From an uncultured Clostridia bacterium (lineage in GTDB: Bacteria > Bacillota > Clostridia > Oscillospirales > Oscillospiraceae), in contig CANSSG010000024.1 in the NCBI GenBank assembly GCA_947649615.1, positions 1 to 40,185 of the forward strand: 40,185 nucleotides of DNA, given 5' to 3'. Positions 23,068-29,775 of this stretch are shown here, piece by piece. The notes beneath the pieces were generated by a model that did no database searches, was not told the origin of the DNA, and saw only the letters and a list, made by a program, of their open reading frames with translations. Each line of letters begins with the position of its first letter. Positions within the stretch are counted from its first letter, which is position 1. A program made the position numbers and the translations under genes.

Positions 23068-24144
23068 TTAGAGCTGAACAATCCAGCCCATGTCATCGGC
23101 CACTACGCCGGTCTGCATCCCGTAAATCTGGTCATAAAGCTTTTGGCTGACCGGGCCTACGCCGCCGTCGTGAATGACAATGTCCCGGTCCATATAGCGC
23201 AGATAGCCAATGGGGGAAATCACGCAGGCTGTGCCGGTGGCCCAGGCTTCCTGTAGGGAGCCGTCCCGGCTGGCCGCTTCGATCTCCTGGATAGACAGCC
23301 GGCGCTCGGAGACCTTGTAGCCCCACTTGCGCAGCAGCGTAATCGTGCTGTCACGGGTGACGCCGGGGAGGATAGAACCGCCCAGGGGCGCGGTAATGAC
23401 CTCATCGTTAATCATGAAGAAGGCGTTGGAGGTGCCTACCTCCTCCACATACTTGTGTTCATGGGCATCCAGCCAGAGGACTTCTTTGCAGCCGTTTTCC
23501 AGAGCCTTCTTAGTGGCCCGCATGCCGCCGGCGTAGTTGCCGCCTACCTTGGCAAAGCCGGTGCCGCCCACCGCCGCGCGGATATATTCGTCCTCCACAT
23601 AGATGTGGCTGCCGGTGAGGCCGCCCCGGTTGATGTCGTAGTACGCGCCTACCGCGCAGAGGATGATGATGAAATGATAGTGCTTGGACGGCTCTACGGA
23701 AAAGCTGACTTCATCGGAGATGATATAGGGCCGGATATACAGCGCCGTACCCGGCTGGCTGGGAATCCAGTCCGCATCCACCTTCACCGTGGCCTTCACC
23801 GCTTCGATGAACAGTTCCTCGTCCATAAAGGGGATGCACATGCGCTCGTTGGTGCGGTTGAGCCTCTTGGCGTTCATGTCGGGACGGAACAGGTTGATCT
23901 TGCCGTCGGGGGTCAGATAGGCCTTCATGCCCTCGAACATCATCTGGGCGTAGTGGAGGACGCAGCTTGCAGGGTCCAGGCTGATGGGTCCGTAAGGGAC
24001 GATCTTGCCGTCATGCCAGCCCTGGCCCTCGTCGTAGTCCATGATAAACATATGGTCGGTGAAGTACTTGCCGAAGCCCAGGTTGGACTGGTCGGGCTTA
24101 GCCTTGGGGGTGGTGGTGCGGGTTACGGGAAAATTGTAAGACAT
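23068..24144 (-). CDS. ilvE: branched-chain amino acid aminotransferase
   Basis: 358 residues, the longer Gram-positive/eukaryotic-like type. It interconverts Ile, Leu and Val with their 2-oxoacids using PLP. MFEGMKAYLTPDGKINLFRP, FAKVGGNYAGGMRATKKALE (with the PLP-binding Lys before VGGNY), VEEVGTSNAFFMIND, GSILPGVTRDSTITLLRKWG and AWATGTACVISPIGYLRYMD are class IV aminotransferase motifs. It is the last gene of a minus-strand series with 2-oxoacid:ferredoxin oxidoreductase and an acyl-CoA ligase. ATG 24144 follows GAAAGGCGGAATCAGTT. No separate promoter was evident in the 57-bp gap upstream. Confidence 0.95.
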   Translation of the reverse strand: MSYNFPVTRTTTPKAKPDQSNLGFGKYFTDHMFIMDYDEGQGWHDGKIVPYGPISLDPASCVLHYAQMMFEGMKAYLTPDGKINLFRPDMNAKRLNRTNERMCIPFMDEELFIEAVKATVKVDADWIPSQPGTALYIRPYIISDEVSFSVEPSKHYHFIIILCAVGAYYDINRGGLTGSHIYVEDEYIRAAVGGTGFAKVGGNYAGGMRATKKALENGCKEVLWLDAHEHKYVEEVGTSNAFFMINDEVITAPLGGSILPGVTRDSTITLLRKWGYKVSERRLSIQEIEAASRDGSLQEAWATGTACVISPIGYLRYMDRDIVIHDGGVGPVSQKLYDQIYGMQTGVVADDMGWIVQL

Positions 24145-24201
24145 AACTGATTCCGCCTTTCATCGTATCATCATTTGTTCCCTGAATGGGAAGCTGTGTC
24201 A

Positions 24202-24618
24202 TCAAGTATTTTTTATTTTGATGGGAAAATAATAGTTCATCTGCTCATACCCCATTGCCGCCTGCGCGGCCGGAGAGGTAATGACATTTCCCAACTGGGG
24301 GCGCGCTTTGTCACGTTCGAACCCGTTCTCACGCAAAAACCGGTCCACTTCCGTGTTCATGGCGTCCATATCGGTCTGCTGGTCGATATCCGTTGCGGCG
24401 GCATAAAGACCGCCTGGAAAATCTATGATTTCAAATTCGGAGGGAACATCCAATCCCGCTTCGTACATATATAACCAGTGGAAGCTGTTTCCATCAAAAT
24501 ATAGGAAATCTTTTGGAAATATGCCGCGTTTCTGTGTGGAGAACCATTCCTCAAAATGATGGAATTTTTCTTCCCCGAACATTCCGGCCCCTGATGAAAC
24601 CATTTTGCAGTCCGGCAT
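24202..24618 (-). CDS. GyrI-like/AraC effector-binding domain protein (start uncertain)
   Basis: 138 residues from ATG 24618. The sequence resembles stand-alone effector-binding domains related to the C-terminus of AraC-type regulators and to SbmC/GyrI: FLYFDGNSFHWLYMYEAG, SEFEIIDFPGGLYAAATDID, RPQLGNVITSPAAQAAMGYE, QMNYYFPIKIK. No DNA-binding domain is present. The ribosome-binding site AGGAGGAG, just after the nitrilase stop, is 30-odd bases upstream of this ATG but only 7-8 bases from an in-frame ATA (24642). The extra residues NIQNIRILEMPDCKMVSSG look like the family's first beta strand. The true start may therefore be ATA, or the gene may have lost its ATG. Base composition is more AT-rich than its neighbours. 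Confidence 0.6.
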   Translation of the reverse strand: MPDCKMVSSGAGMFGEEKFHHFEEWFSTQKRGIFPKDFLYFDGNSFHWLYMYEAGLDVPSEFEIIDFPGGLYAAATDIDQQTDMDAMNTEVDRFLRENGFERDKARPQLGNVITSPAAQAAMGYEQMNYYFPIKIKNT

Positions 24619-24654
24619 TTCTAAAATTCTAATATTCTGTATGTTCTTCTCCTC

Positions 24655-25443
24655 CTAATGGATTTGATATAGCTCCGGCCTTCTGTCCCGGAAAACGTTG
24701 ATGGAACCGCGGATGCCGTCAATAACGGCAAAGTCCGCTTCCCCGGTGATGGTCTCCTCGCCGTCCCAGGCACGGGCCAGATACTCGCCCCAGGGGTCGA
24801 TAATGGCGCTGTGGCCTCCGCAGTGGGTCTCCCCGGCGGTGCCTACGCTGTTGCAGAGGGCCAGGAATATCTGGTTCTCAATGGCCCGCGCACGGGCCAG
24901 GGTCATCAGGTGCATAGTCCGCTTCTCCGGCCACTGGGCCGGGACAAACAGCAGCTCGATGCCCTCCAGCGCCAGCGTCCGGGCCAGCTCCGGGAAACGG
25001 AGGTCATAGCAGATGATAATACCGCACTTCTTCCCGTCCAACGCAAACCGGCAGATGTGGGAGCCAGCCTGGAAATACTCGTGCTCGCCGGAGGGGGTAA
25101 AAAGGTGGGTTTTATCGTACTCCGCCACGACCGCGCCGGTGCGTCCGAATACATAGGCGGTGTTAAAAAATCCCTCCGCCCGTTTCGTAACCACGCTGCC
25201 GCAGACAATATTTACGTTCAACTCCTTCGCCAGGGCGGAGAAAACGGATTTCGTCCGCTCCCCCTCCTGGTCAGCGCAGGGAGCCAACTCCTTGGGGAAG
25301 AACCCGGTGCTCCACAACTCCGGCAAAACCACGGCATCCGGGCCGTCCTGTTCCACGGCGGCGCGGATCAGCTTTTCCGCGCGGGAGAAATTGAAATCCA
25401 CCTCCCCCAGACGCATGTCCATTTGGATGCAGGAAATTTTCAT
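24655..25443 (-). CDS. carbon-nitrogen hydrolase (nitrilase superfamily, omega-amidase-like)
   Basis: 262 residues from ATG 25443, preferred because CCAGGGGTGACGGCT precedes it; a GTG at 25452 overlapping the korC stop (GTGA) is the alternative. The superfamily triad is intact: Glu in VVLPELW (42), Lys in YDKTHLF (111) and Cys in GIIICYDLRFPE (145). It cleaves a C-N amide bond of a small carboxamide; the closest fit by eye is the omega-amidase/YafV-like group, but the substrate cannot be fixed. Position after the oxidoreductase genes and before ilvE suggests a role with 2-oxo acids or amides derived from amino acids (inference). Confidence 0.85.
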   Translation of the reverse strand: MKISCIQMDMRLGEVDFNFSRAEKLIRAAVEQDGPDAVVLPELWSTGFFPKELAPCADQEGERTKSVFSALAKELNVNIVCGSVVTKRAEGFFNTAYVFGRTGAVVAEYDKTHLFTPSGEHEYFQAGSHICRFALDGKKCGIIICYDLRFPELARTLALEGIELLFVPAQWPEKRTMHLMTLARARAIENQIFLALCNSVGTAGETHCGGHSAIIDPWGEYLARAWDGEETITGEADFAVIDGIRGSINVFRDRRPELYQIH

Positions 25444-25448
25444 AGCCG

Positions 25449-25988
25449 TCACCCCTGGAAATCCCTTCCTGCCTGCAAGGCCTTCATATTCAGTTCCACA
25501 AGCTGGGCCTTGCTGGGGGGGACCAATTTCGATACGGTGGCTTCTGTCCCATCGAAGGTCAGCTCGGGATTGTTTTTCAGCACATGGCCCATCATCACCA
25601 TGTTCGCCAGGGTAGGCACCCCCGCGTCATTGGCCATCTGGGTGGCGGGGATATAGAACACCTCCACATCCTCCCGGGCCACTTTTTCAGAAATCAGGGT
25701 GGAATCCACATAAATCTGCCCACCGGAGACCACGCTGTCCACATACTTTTGCAGCGAGGGCAGGTTCATCACAATCAACACGTCCGGGTCGGTGATGATG
25801 GGGGAGCCAACGGGATCATCGGAAAGGATGACGTTGCAGTTGGCTGTGCCGCCGCGCATCTCCGGGCCGTAGGAGGGCAGCCAGGAGACTTGCAGCTCCT
25901 CCAGCAGGCCCTTATAGGCCAAAAACTTCCCGGCGAAGAGGATGCCCTGCCCGCCGAAGCCGGCAATCAAAATCTGGGTGGTTTTCAT
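25449..25988 (-). CDS. korC: 2-oxoacid:ferredoxin oxidoreductase, gamma subunit
   Basis: 179 residues. This is the gamma subunit of a pyruvate/2-oxoacid:ferredoxin oxidoreductase-type complex: ILIAGFGGQGILFAGKFLAY at 7-26, SYGPEMRGGTANCNVILSDD near 40-59, and VLIVMNLPSLQKYVDSV. The complex splits or forms a 2-oxoacid with CoA, CO2 and ferredoxin. The stop overlaps the next gene and its start overlaps korB by 4 bp (ATGA). The subfamily (2-oxoglutarate, branched-chain or aryl pyruvate) cannot be set from this subunit; the gene symbol follows the general KorABCD layout. Confidence 0.85.
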   Translation of the reverse strand: MKTTQILIAGFGGQGILFAGKFLAYKGLLEELQVSWLPSYGPEMRGGTANCNVILSDDPVGSPIITDPDVLIVMNLPSLQKYVDSVVSGGQIYVDSTLISEKVAREDVEVFYIPATQMANDAGVPTLANMVMMGHVLKNNPELTFDGTEATVSKLVPPSKAQLVELNMKALQAGRDFQG

Positions 25989-26746
25989 TTCGCTTCCCCC
26001 TCCTTTGCGGCGGTTCTGTCCTTATAAACCCCTAAGGGATAATAGGGCAGCATATCGCTCTCCACCCACTCCAAGGCCTTCTGGGGCGTCATGCCCCAGT
26101 TGGTGGGGCAGGCGGAAACTACTTCAATGAGGGAGAACCCCTTTTTATCCATCTGGTTCTGGAACGCTTTCTGGATGGCCTTTCCGGCGGCTTTCACGTT
26201 TTTGACATTGTTCACCGCCACCCGGGCCACATACTCCGGACCCTCCAGGGCCGCCAGCATCTCACAGACCTTGATGGGCCAGCCGCAGTGGGCCACGTCC
26301 CGGCCATAGGGAGAGGTCTGGGTCACCTGCCCCGGCAGGGATGTGGGGGCCATCTGCCCGCCGGTCATGCCGTAAATGGCATTGTTGACGAAGATTACGG
26401 TAATATTTTCATTCCTCGCGGCGGCGTGGACGGTCTCCGCCATGCCGATGGACGCCAGATCGCCGTCGCCTTGGTAAGTAAATACAATGTTGTCCGGACG
26501 GCACCGCTTGATGCCGGTGGCGGTAGCGGGAGCGCGGCCATGGGCCGCTTCGATCATGTCGCAGGCGAAATAATCATACGCCATCACCGCGCAGCCTACC
26601 GGGGCTACGCCGATGGCTTCGCCTTCAATGCCTAAGCTGTCAATGGCTTCCGCCACTAGACGGTGGATAATGCCGTGGGGGCAGCCGGGACAGTAATGCA
26701 GCACCGCGTCCGTCAGGGACTTGGGTTTTTGAAACACAACAGCCAT
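25985..26746 (-). CDS. korB: 2-oxoacid:ferredoxin oxidoreductase, beta (TPP-binding) subunit
   Basis: 253 residues. It binds thiamine diphosphate through YCPGCPHGIIHRLVAEAI near the N-terminus and the GDG...N motif YQGDGDLASIGMAETVHAA to VIFVNNAIYGMTGGQMAPTS. It forms the active site with the alpha subunit and passes electrons to ferredoxin. It lacks the C-terminal iron-sulfur extension of fused enzymes, matching the separate ferredoxin gene nearby. It starts 1 bp after the korA stop and overlaps korC by 4 bp. Confidence 0.9.
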   Translation of the reverse strand: MAVVFQKPKSLTDAVLHYCPGCPHGIIHRLVAEAIDSLGIEGEAIGVAPVGCAVMAYDYFACDMIEAAHGRAPATATGIKRCRPDNIVFTYQGDGDLASIGMAETVHAAARNENITVIFVNNAIYGMTGGQMAPTSLPGQVTQTSPYGRDVAHCGWPIKVCEMLAALEGPEYVARVAVNNVKNVKAAGKAIQKAFQNQMDKKGFSLIEVVSACPTNWGMTPQKALEWVESDMLPYYPLGVYKDRTAAKEGEAK

Positions 26747-26747
26747 T

Positions 26748-27818
26748 TCAGCACACTCCTTTCTGGGCTTCCCGGATGGAATCCAGCACTTGTCCGGGGC
26801 TGGGAATCATTCCGCCCGCCCGGTTGCAGAGGGATACTGGCTTCCGGCACTCGGTTGCCAGCCGGACGTCCTCAATCATCTGGCCCATGTTCAGCTCCAC
26901 GGAGACGAAAGCTTTCACCTGGTCCGCAGCCTGCCGCAGAACCTTTTTGGGGAAAGGCCAGAGGGTGATGGGCCGGATGAGGCCGGCCTTGACGCCCTCC
27001 TTCCGGGCGGCGGCTACGGCGTTTTTCGCCACCCGGGCCGCAATGCCGAAGGCCACCACGCAAATCTCGGCATCCTCCATCCCGTACTCCTCGTACAGGA
27101 CCTCGTTTTCCTCTACAACCTTGTAGCGGGCATACCGCTCGAAGTTTTTCCGTTCCAGCTCATCGGATTTGAGGTAAAGGGAGTTCACAATATTATGCTT
27201 TCTCTGCCCCTTCGTCCCCGTCAAGGCCCAGGGCTTGTCGTAGGCCTCCACCTGGACGTCCTCAAAGGTAATCGGTTCCATCATCTGCCCAATGGTGCCA
27301 TCCGCCAGGATCATAGTGGTCATGAGGTACTTGTCCGCCAGGTTGAAGCCTTTTACGGTCAAGCTTGCCATCTCCTGCACAGAAGCAGGCGCCAGCACAA
27401 TCATGCGGTAGTCGCCGTGTCCGCCGCCCTTGGTGGCCTGGAAGTAATCGGACTGGCTGGGCTGGATGCCGCCCAAGCCCGGGCCGCCCCGCTGGACATT
27501 CACCACAAAAGCAGGTACGTCGGAACCGGCGATGTAGCTCAGCCCCTCGCTCTTCAGGGAGATTCCCGGACTGGAGGAGGATGTCATTACCCGCATGCCG
27601 GCCGCGGCAGCGCCGTAGACCATGTTGATGGAAGCAATCTCGCTTTCCGCTTGCAGGAACACGCCGCCGATTTTCGGCATCTTCTTCGCCATATAGGCGG
27701 CAATCTCGGTTTGGGGGGTAATGGGATAGCCAAAGTAGTGGCGGCAGCCGGCACGGATGGCCGCTTCCGCGATGGCTTCGTTGCCCTTCATCAAAACTCT
27801 TTCTGTTTTTTCCGCCAT
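26748..27818 (-). CDS. korA: 2-oxoacid:ferredoxin oxidoreductase, alpha subunit
   Basis: 356 residues from ATG 27818, chosen because GGAGGAAGCT precedes it; the longer in-frame extension has no site and overlaps korD. The pyrimidine-binding domain shows ALIRAGCRHYFGYPITPQTE-like residues (here AIRAGCRHYFGYPITPQTEI), ESEIASINMVYGAAAAGMRV, TSSSSPGISLKSEGLSYIAG and the substrate-loop region PAFVVNVQRGGPGLGGIQPS. The transketolase C-terminal domain follows. The DYR segment in GGGHGDYRMIVLAP is common in Kor/Vor type enzymes. It starts 10 bp after the ferredoxin subunit gene. Substrate could be 2-oxoglutarate or branched-chain oxoacids; linkage to ilvE favours the latter. Confidence 0.9.
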   Translation of the reverse strand: MAEKTERVLMKGNEAIAEAAIRAGCRHYFGYPITPQTEIAAYMAKKMPKIGGVFLQAESEIASINMVYGAAAAGMRVMTSSSSPGISLKSEGLSYIAGSDVPAFVVNVQRGGPGLGGIQPSQSDYFQATKGGGHGDYRMIVLAPASVQEMASLTVKGFNLADKYLMTTMILADGTIGQMMEPITFEDVQVEAYDKPWALTGTKGQRKHNIVNSLYLKSDELERKNFERYARYKVVEENEVLYEEYGMEDAEICVVAFGIAARVAKNAVAAARKEGVKAGLIRPITLWPFPKKVLRQAADQVKAFVSVELNMGQMIEDVRLATECRKPVSLCNRAGGMIPSPGQVLDSIREAQKGVC

Positions 27819-27828
27819 AGCTTCCTCC

Positions 27829-28035
27829 TTATTTCTCCACCGTGATGATGCAGTCCGGACACATGGTTGCGCAGAAGGCGCAGCCAATACATTCGTCCTG
27901 GCTGGCCATTACCGCCGGGGAGTAGCCTTTTTTGTTAATCCGGTCTTTGGCGATTGCCAAAATGTGCTTAGGACAGGCGTTGACGCAAAGGCCGCAGCCC
28001 TTGCAGAGGTCTGTCAAAAAGGTGACTTTTGCCAT
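27829..28035 (-). CDS. korD: 2-oxoacid:ferredoxin oxidoreductase, delta subunit (2x[4Fe-4S] ferredoxin)
   Basis: 68 residues from ATG 28035, preceded by AAAGGAGCACAAAAA; the upstream in-frame extension is a repeat-derived sequence and not coding. Two cluster motifs are complete: CKGCGLCVNACP and CIGCAFCATMCPDC. It carries electrons between the TPP subunit and soluble ferredoxin. It is first of the four kor genes (D-A-B-C). A 325-bp non-coding interval lies upstream. Confidence 0.9.
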   Translation of the reverse strand: MAKVTFLTDLCKGCGLCVNACPKHILAIAKDRINKKGYSPAVMASQDECIGCAFCATMCPDCIITVEK

Positions 28036-28360
28036 TTTTTGTGCTCCTTTCTTCTCTGCCGCGCTCCGCGCGGCATGGGGGATTTTTCTGCAACCAGCCC
28101 GGGGCTTACCCCGCCCCGGACCCCGGGTACCTTTTTGTGTGAACAAAAAGGTACTAAAAAATCACTTAAACCTGCGGTTTAAGAATCCCTCACTTATTGC
28201 GGGGGTAATTATTTTTTTGCCTAACGGTACGCTGCCGGCGTCCTGCCGGCGCTGCGTGGACTTCGTGCGCAAGTCTTCTGCGCCTACCCACGGGCTGGCT
28301 TGGCGGCGCGTACCTTTTTTGCTTCGGGTTCTCCCGGCGCTGGGGGCGGGTAATCGTTTG
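28036..28360. repeat. intergenic region with several inverted repeats
   Basis: No gene is supported here. It contains a 12-bp perfect stem GTACCTTTTTGT / ACAAAAAGGTAC (28127-28154), the hairpin CTTAAACC TGC GGTTTAAG (28165-28183), the GC-rich palindrome GCCGGC TCCT GCCGGC-type segment near 28232-28250, and a recurrence of the core word GTACCTTTTTT near 28309-28320. The mosaic of short palindromes looks like repeated extragenic elements. No clear sigma-A promoter for korD was found in it. Confidence 0.5.
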
Positions 28361-28867
28361 TTATAGGTCCTTCTGCATCACGACTATCTTGTAAGCGCCG
28401 CCGTCAGTCTCTACGCCAGTGGGGGAAAACTGCTGCTTCACCCAAAAAGCCCTGCTCTCTTCGTTGCCCTTCACATAGCCCAGCCGTACCGCATGGTATC
28501 CGCAGTCCTTTAACAACGCGAACAGCTCCCCGGCCATGCTTGTCCCGACCCCTTTGCCCTGCAAATCCTTCCTTACCACAAACCAGCCAATAAACGCTAT
28601 CTCCGGGGCGGGATACCTTGTAATCAGATCCAACGCCGCGCACAGCCGCCCCTCTTGATAATATCCCAAAAAGTATTTATCCTCCGGCGTTGTCCGGGGC
28701 GGTAGCTTTGTCAAATCCCCGCGAAGCGTCTCCAGCGCCGGCGTCTCGTGCATATGCGCATAATATGCAGCGTTCCCCCTTGCCAGCGCAAGCAGCTCAG
28801 GTAAATCTTCCTCCGTGATCCGGCGCACCTGATAGGCTTCGGAAATCCGTTCAAAAGGCAGCTTCAT
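28361..28867 (-). CDS. GNAT family N-acetyltransferase
   Basis: 168 residues. The acetyl-CoA binding motif A is visible as FVVRKDLQGKGVGTSMAGEL near 95-114, preceded by the beta strands LCAALDLITRYPAPEIAFIG and followed by VRLGYVKGNEESRAFWVKQQ. It transfers an acetyl group to an unknown amine. ATG 28867 has only a weak upstream site. A TTGACA-16-TATATC promoter lies about 50 bp upstream, so it can be expressed apart from the acyl-CoA ligase. Confidence 0.82.
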   Translation of the reverse strand: MKLPFERISEAYQVRRITEEDLPELLALARGNAAYYAHMHETPALETLRGDLTKLPPRTTPEDKYFLGYYQEGRLCAALDLITRYPAPEIAFIGWFVVRKDLQGKGVGTSMAGELFALLKDCGYHAVRLGYVKGNEESRAFWVKQQFSPTGVETDGGAYKIVVMQKDL

Positions 28868-28913
28868 CTGTAAATTGCCCTCCCCTGCCCCACTGCGGGG
28901 CTATTTCTTATAG

Positions 28914-28941
28914 GATATATCCGATAACCCTTTGCTGTCAA
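28914..28941 (-). promoter_or_regulatory. candidate promoter of the GNAT gene
   Basis: On the minus strand TTGACA (28936-28941), 16-bp spacer, TATATC (28914-28919). It could also feed the kor genes. Just upstream (28947-28983) is an imperfect hairpin without a T run. Confidence 0.55.
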
Positions 28942-28997
28942 TGGATTTAATCACTAACTTTTACTCGTTACAGTGATAAATTATTAATAAATCCGAC

Positions 28998-29708
28998 TCA
29001 CCCAAAGAGCGGACCCGCCTTGGGCGTCCCCTTTTGTTCCGGCAGATCGAAGTATTTTTCTTGCAGCTTCATGGGCAGCAAACCGGGCGCTTGCCCATGA
29101 AGCTTTTCCGCCACGGTTTCTTCGGCGGAGGTCATCCAGACCGGCAGGCCGCTCAATTCGCTTAATTTTTCCATGTAAGGCACTGCCGCCAGAACGGTCT
29201 CCGGCGTGGTTTCGTGGGCGAGGTTTGCATTGTTGACGATGCAGGTAAAGGGCAGCCCTCCGGCCGCTTCGATCTCCCGCATGACCGCCAGGGCGTCCTC
29301 CGGCGTACGGGTCAGGGGCCGGTAAGGATTGGCCACAAATGCCATGCGGAAATTATCTTCCGCCAGGATAAACGGGGTATACCGTCCCAGAGCGTACGCC
29401 CCGCGGTCATCCCCGCCGATGTCCATGACGGCGAACAGGCTCCTGTCCTCCACCAGCCGGTATGCCTCGGCGGGCAGGGCGGGTAAATCCACGTTGGTAT
29501 TCGCAAACTGGGGGGAAATCAGTTCCACGCCCGCCGCAGATAACTCCGCCGCGCTGTCTTTGGTGCGGAAGTATGGGTTTACGATGTCTAAATCCGCAAT
29601 GGCGGCCCGCCGTCCCTCACGGGCCAGCAGCAGGGCGTAATTGACGGCAATATTGGTTTTTCCGGACCCATAATGCCCGGCGAAAAGGGTTACGCGCTTA
29701 TGATTCAT
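28998..29708 (-). CDS. ParA/MinD-like P-loop ATPase
   Basis: 236 residues. The deviant Walker A FAGHYGSGKTNIAVNYAL (9-26) and LDIVNPYFRT (about 42-51) with Walker A-prime-like Asp place it among SIMIBI NTPases of the CobQ/MinD/ParA group. VMDIGGDDRGAYALGRY (about 93-109) is Walker B-like. It lacks a ParB or Fe-S partner gene next to it. Relatives without partition function act in maturation or regulation of metalloenzymes; position between an acyl-CoA ligase and a ferredoxin oxidoreductase makes an assembly role possible (inference). ATG 29708 follows an AAAGGTAAATTACT site. Confidence 0.7.
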   Translation of the reverse strand: MNHKRVTLFAGHYGSGKTNIAVNYALLLAREGRRAAIADLDIVNPYFRTKDSAAELSAAGVELISPQFANTNVDLPALPAEAYRLVEDRSLFAVMDIGGDDRGAYALGRYTPFILAEDNFRMAFVANPYRPLTRTPEDALAVMREIEAAGGLPFTCIVNNANLAHETTPETVLAAVPYMEKLSELSGLPVWMTSAEETVAEKLHGQAPGLLPMKLQEKYFDLPEQKGTPKAGPLFG

Positions 29709-29775
29709 AGTAATTTACCTTTATTAAAGAAGAATAGCAGACGGGTCTGCGGCGCGGACAACAGGGGCGCTGTGA

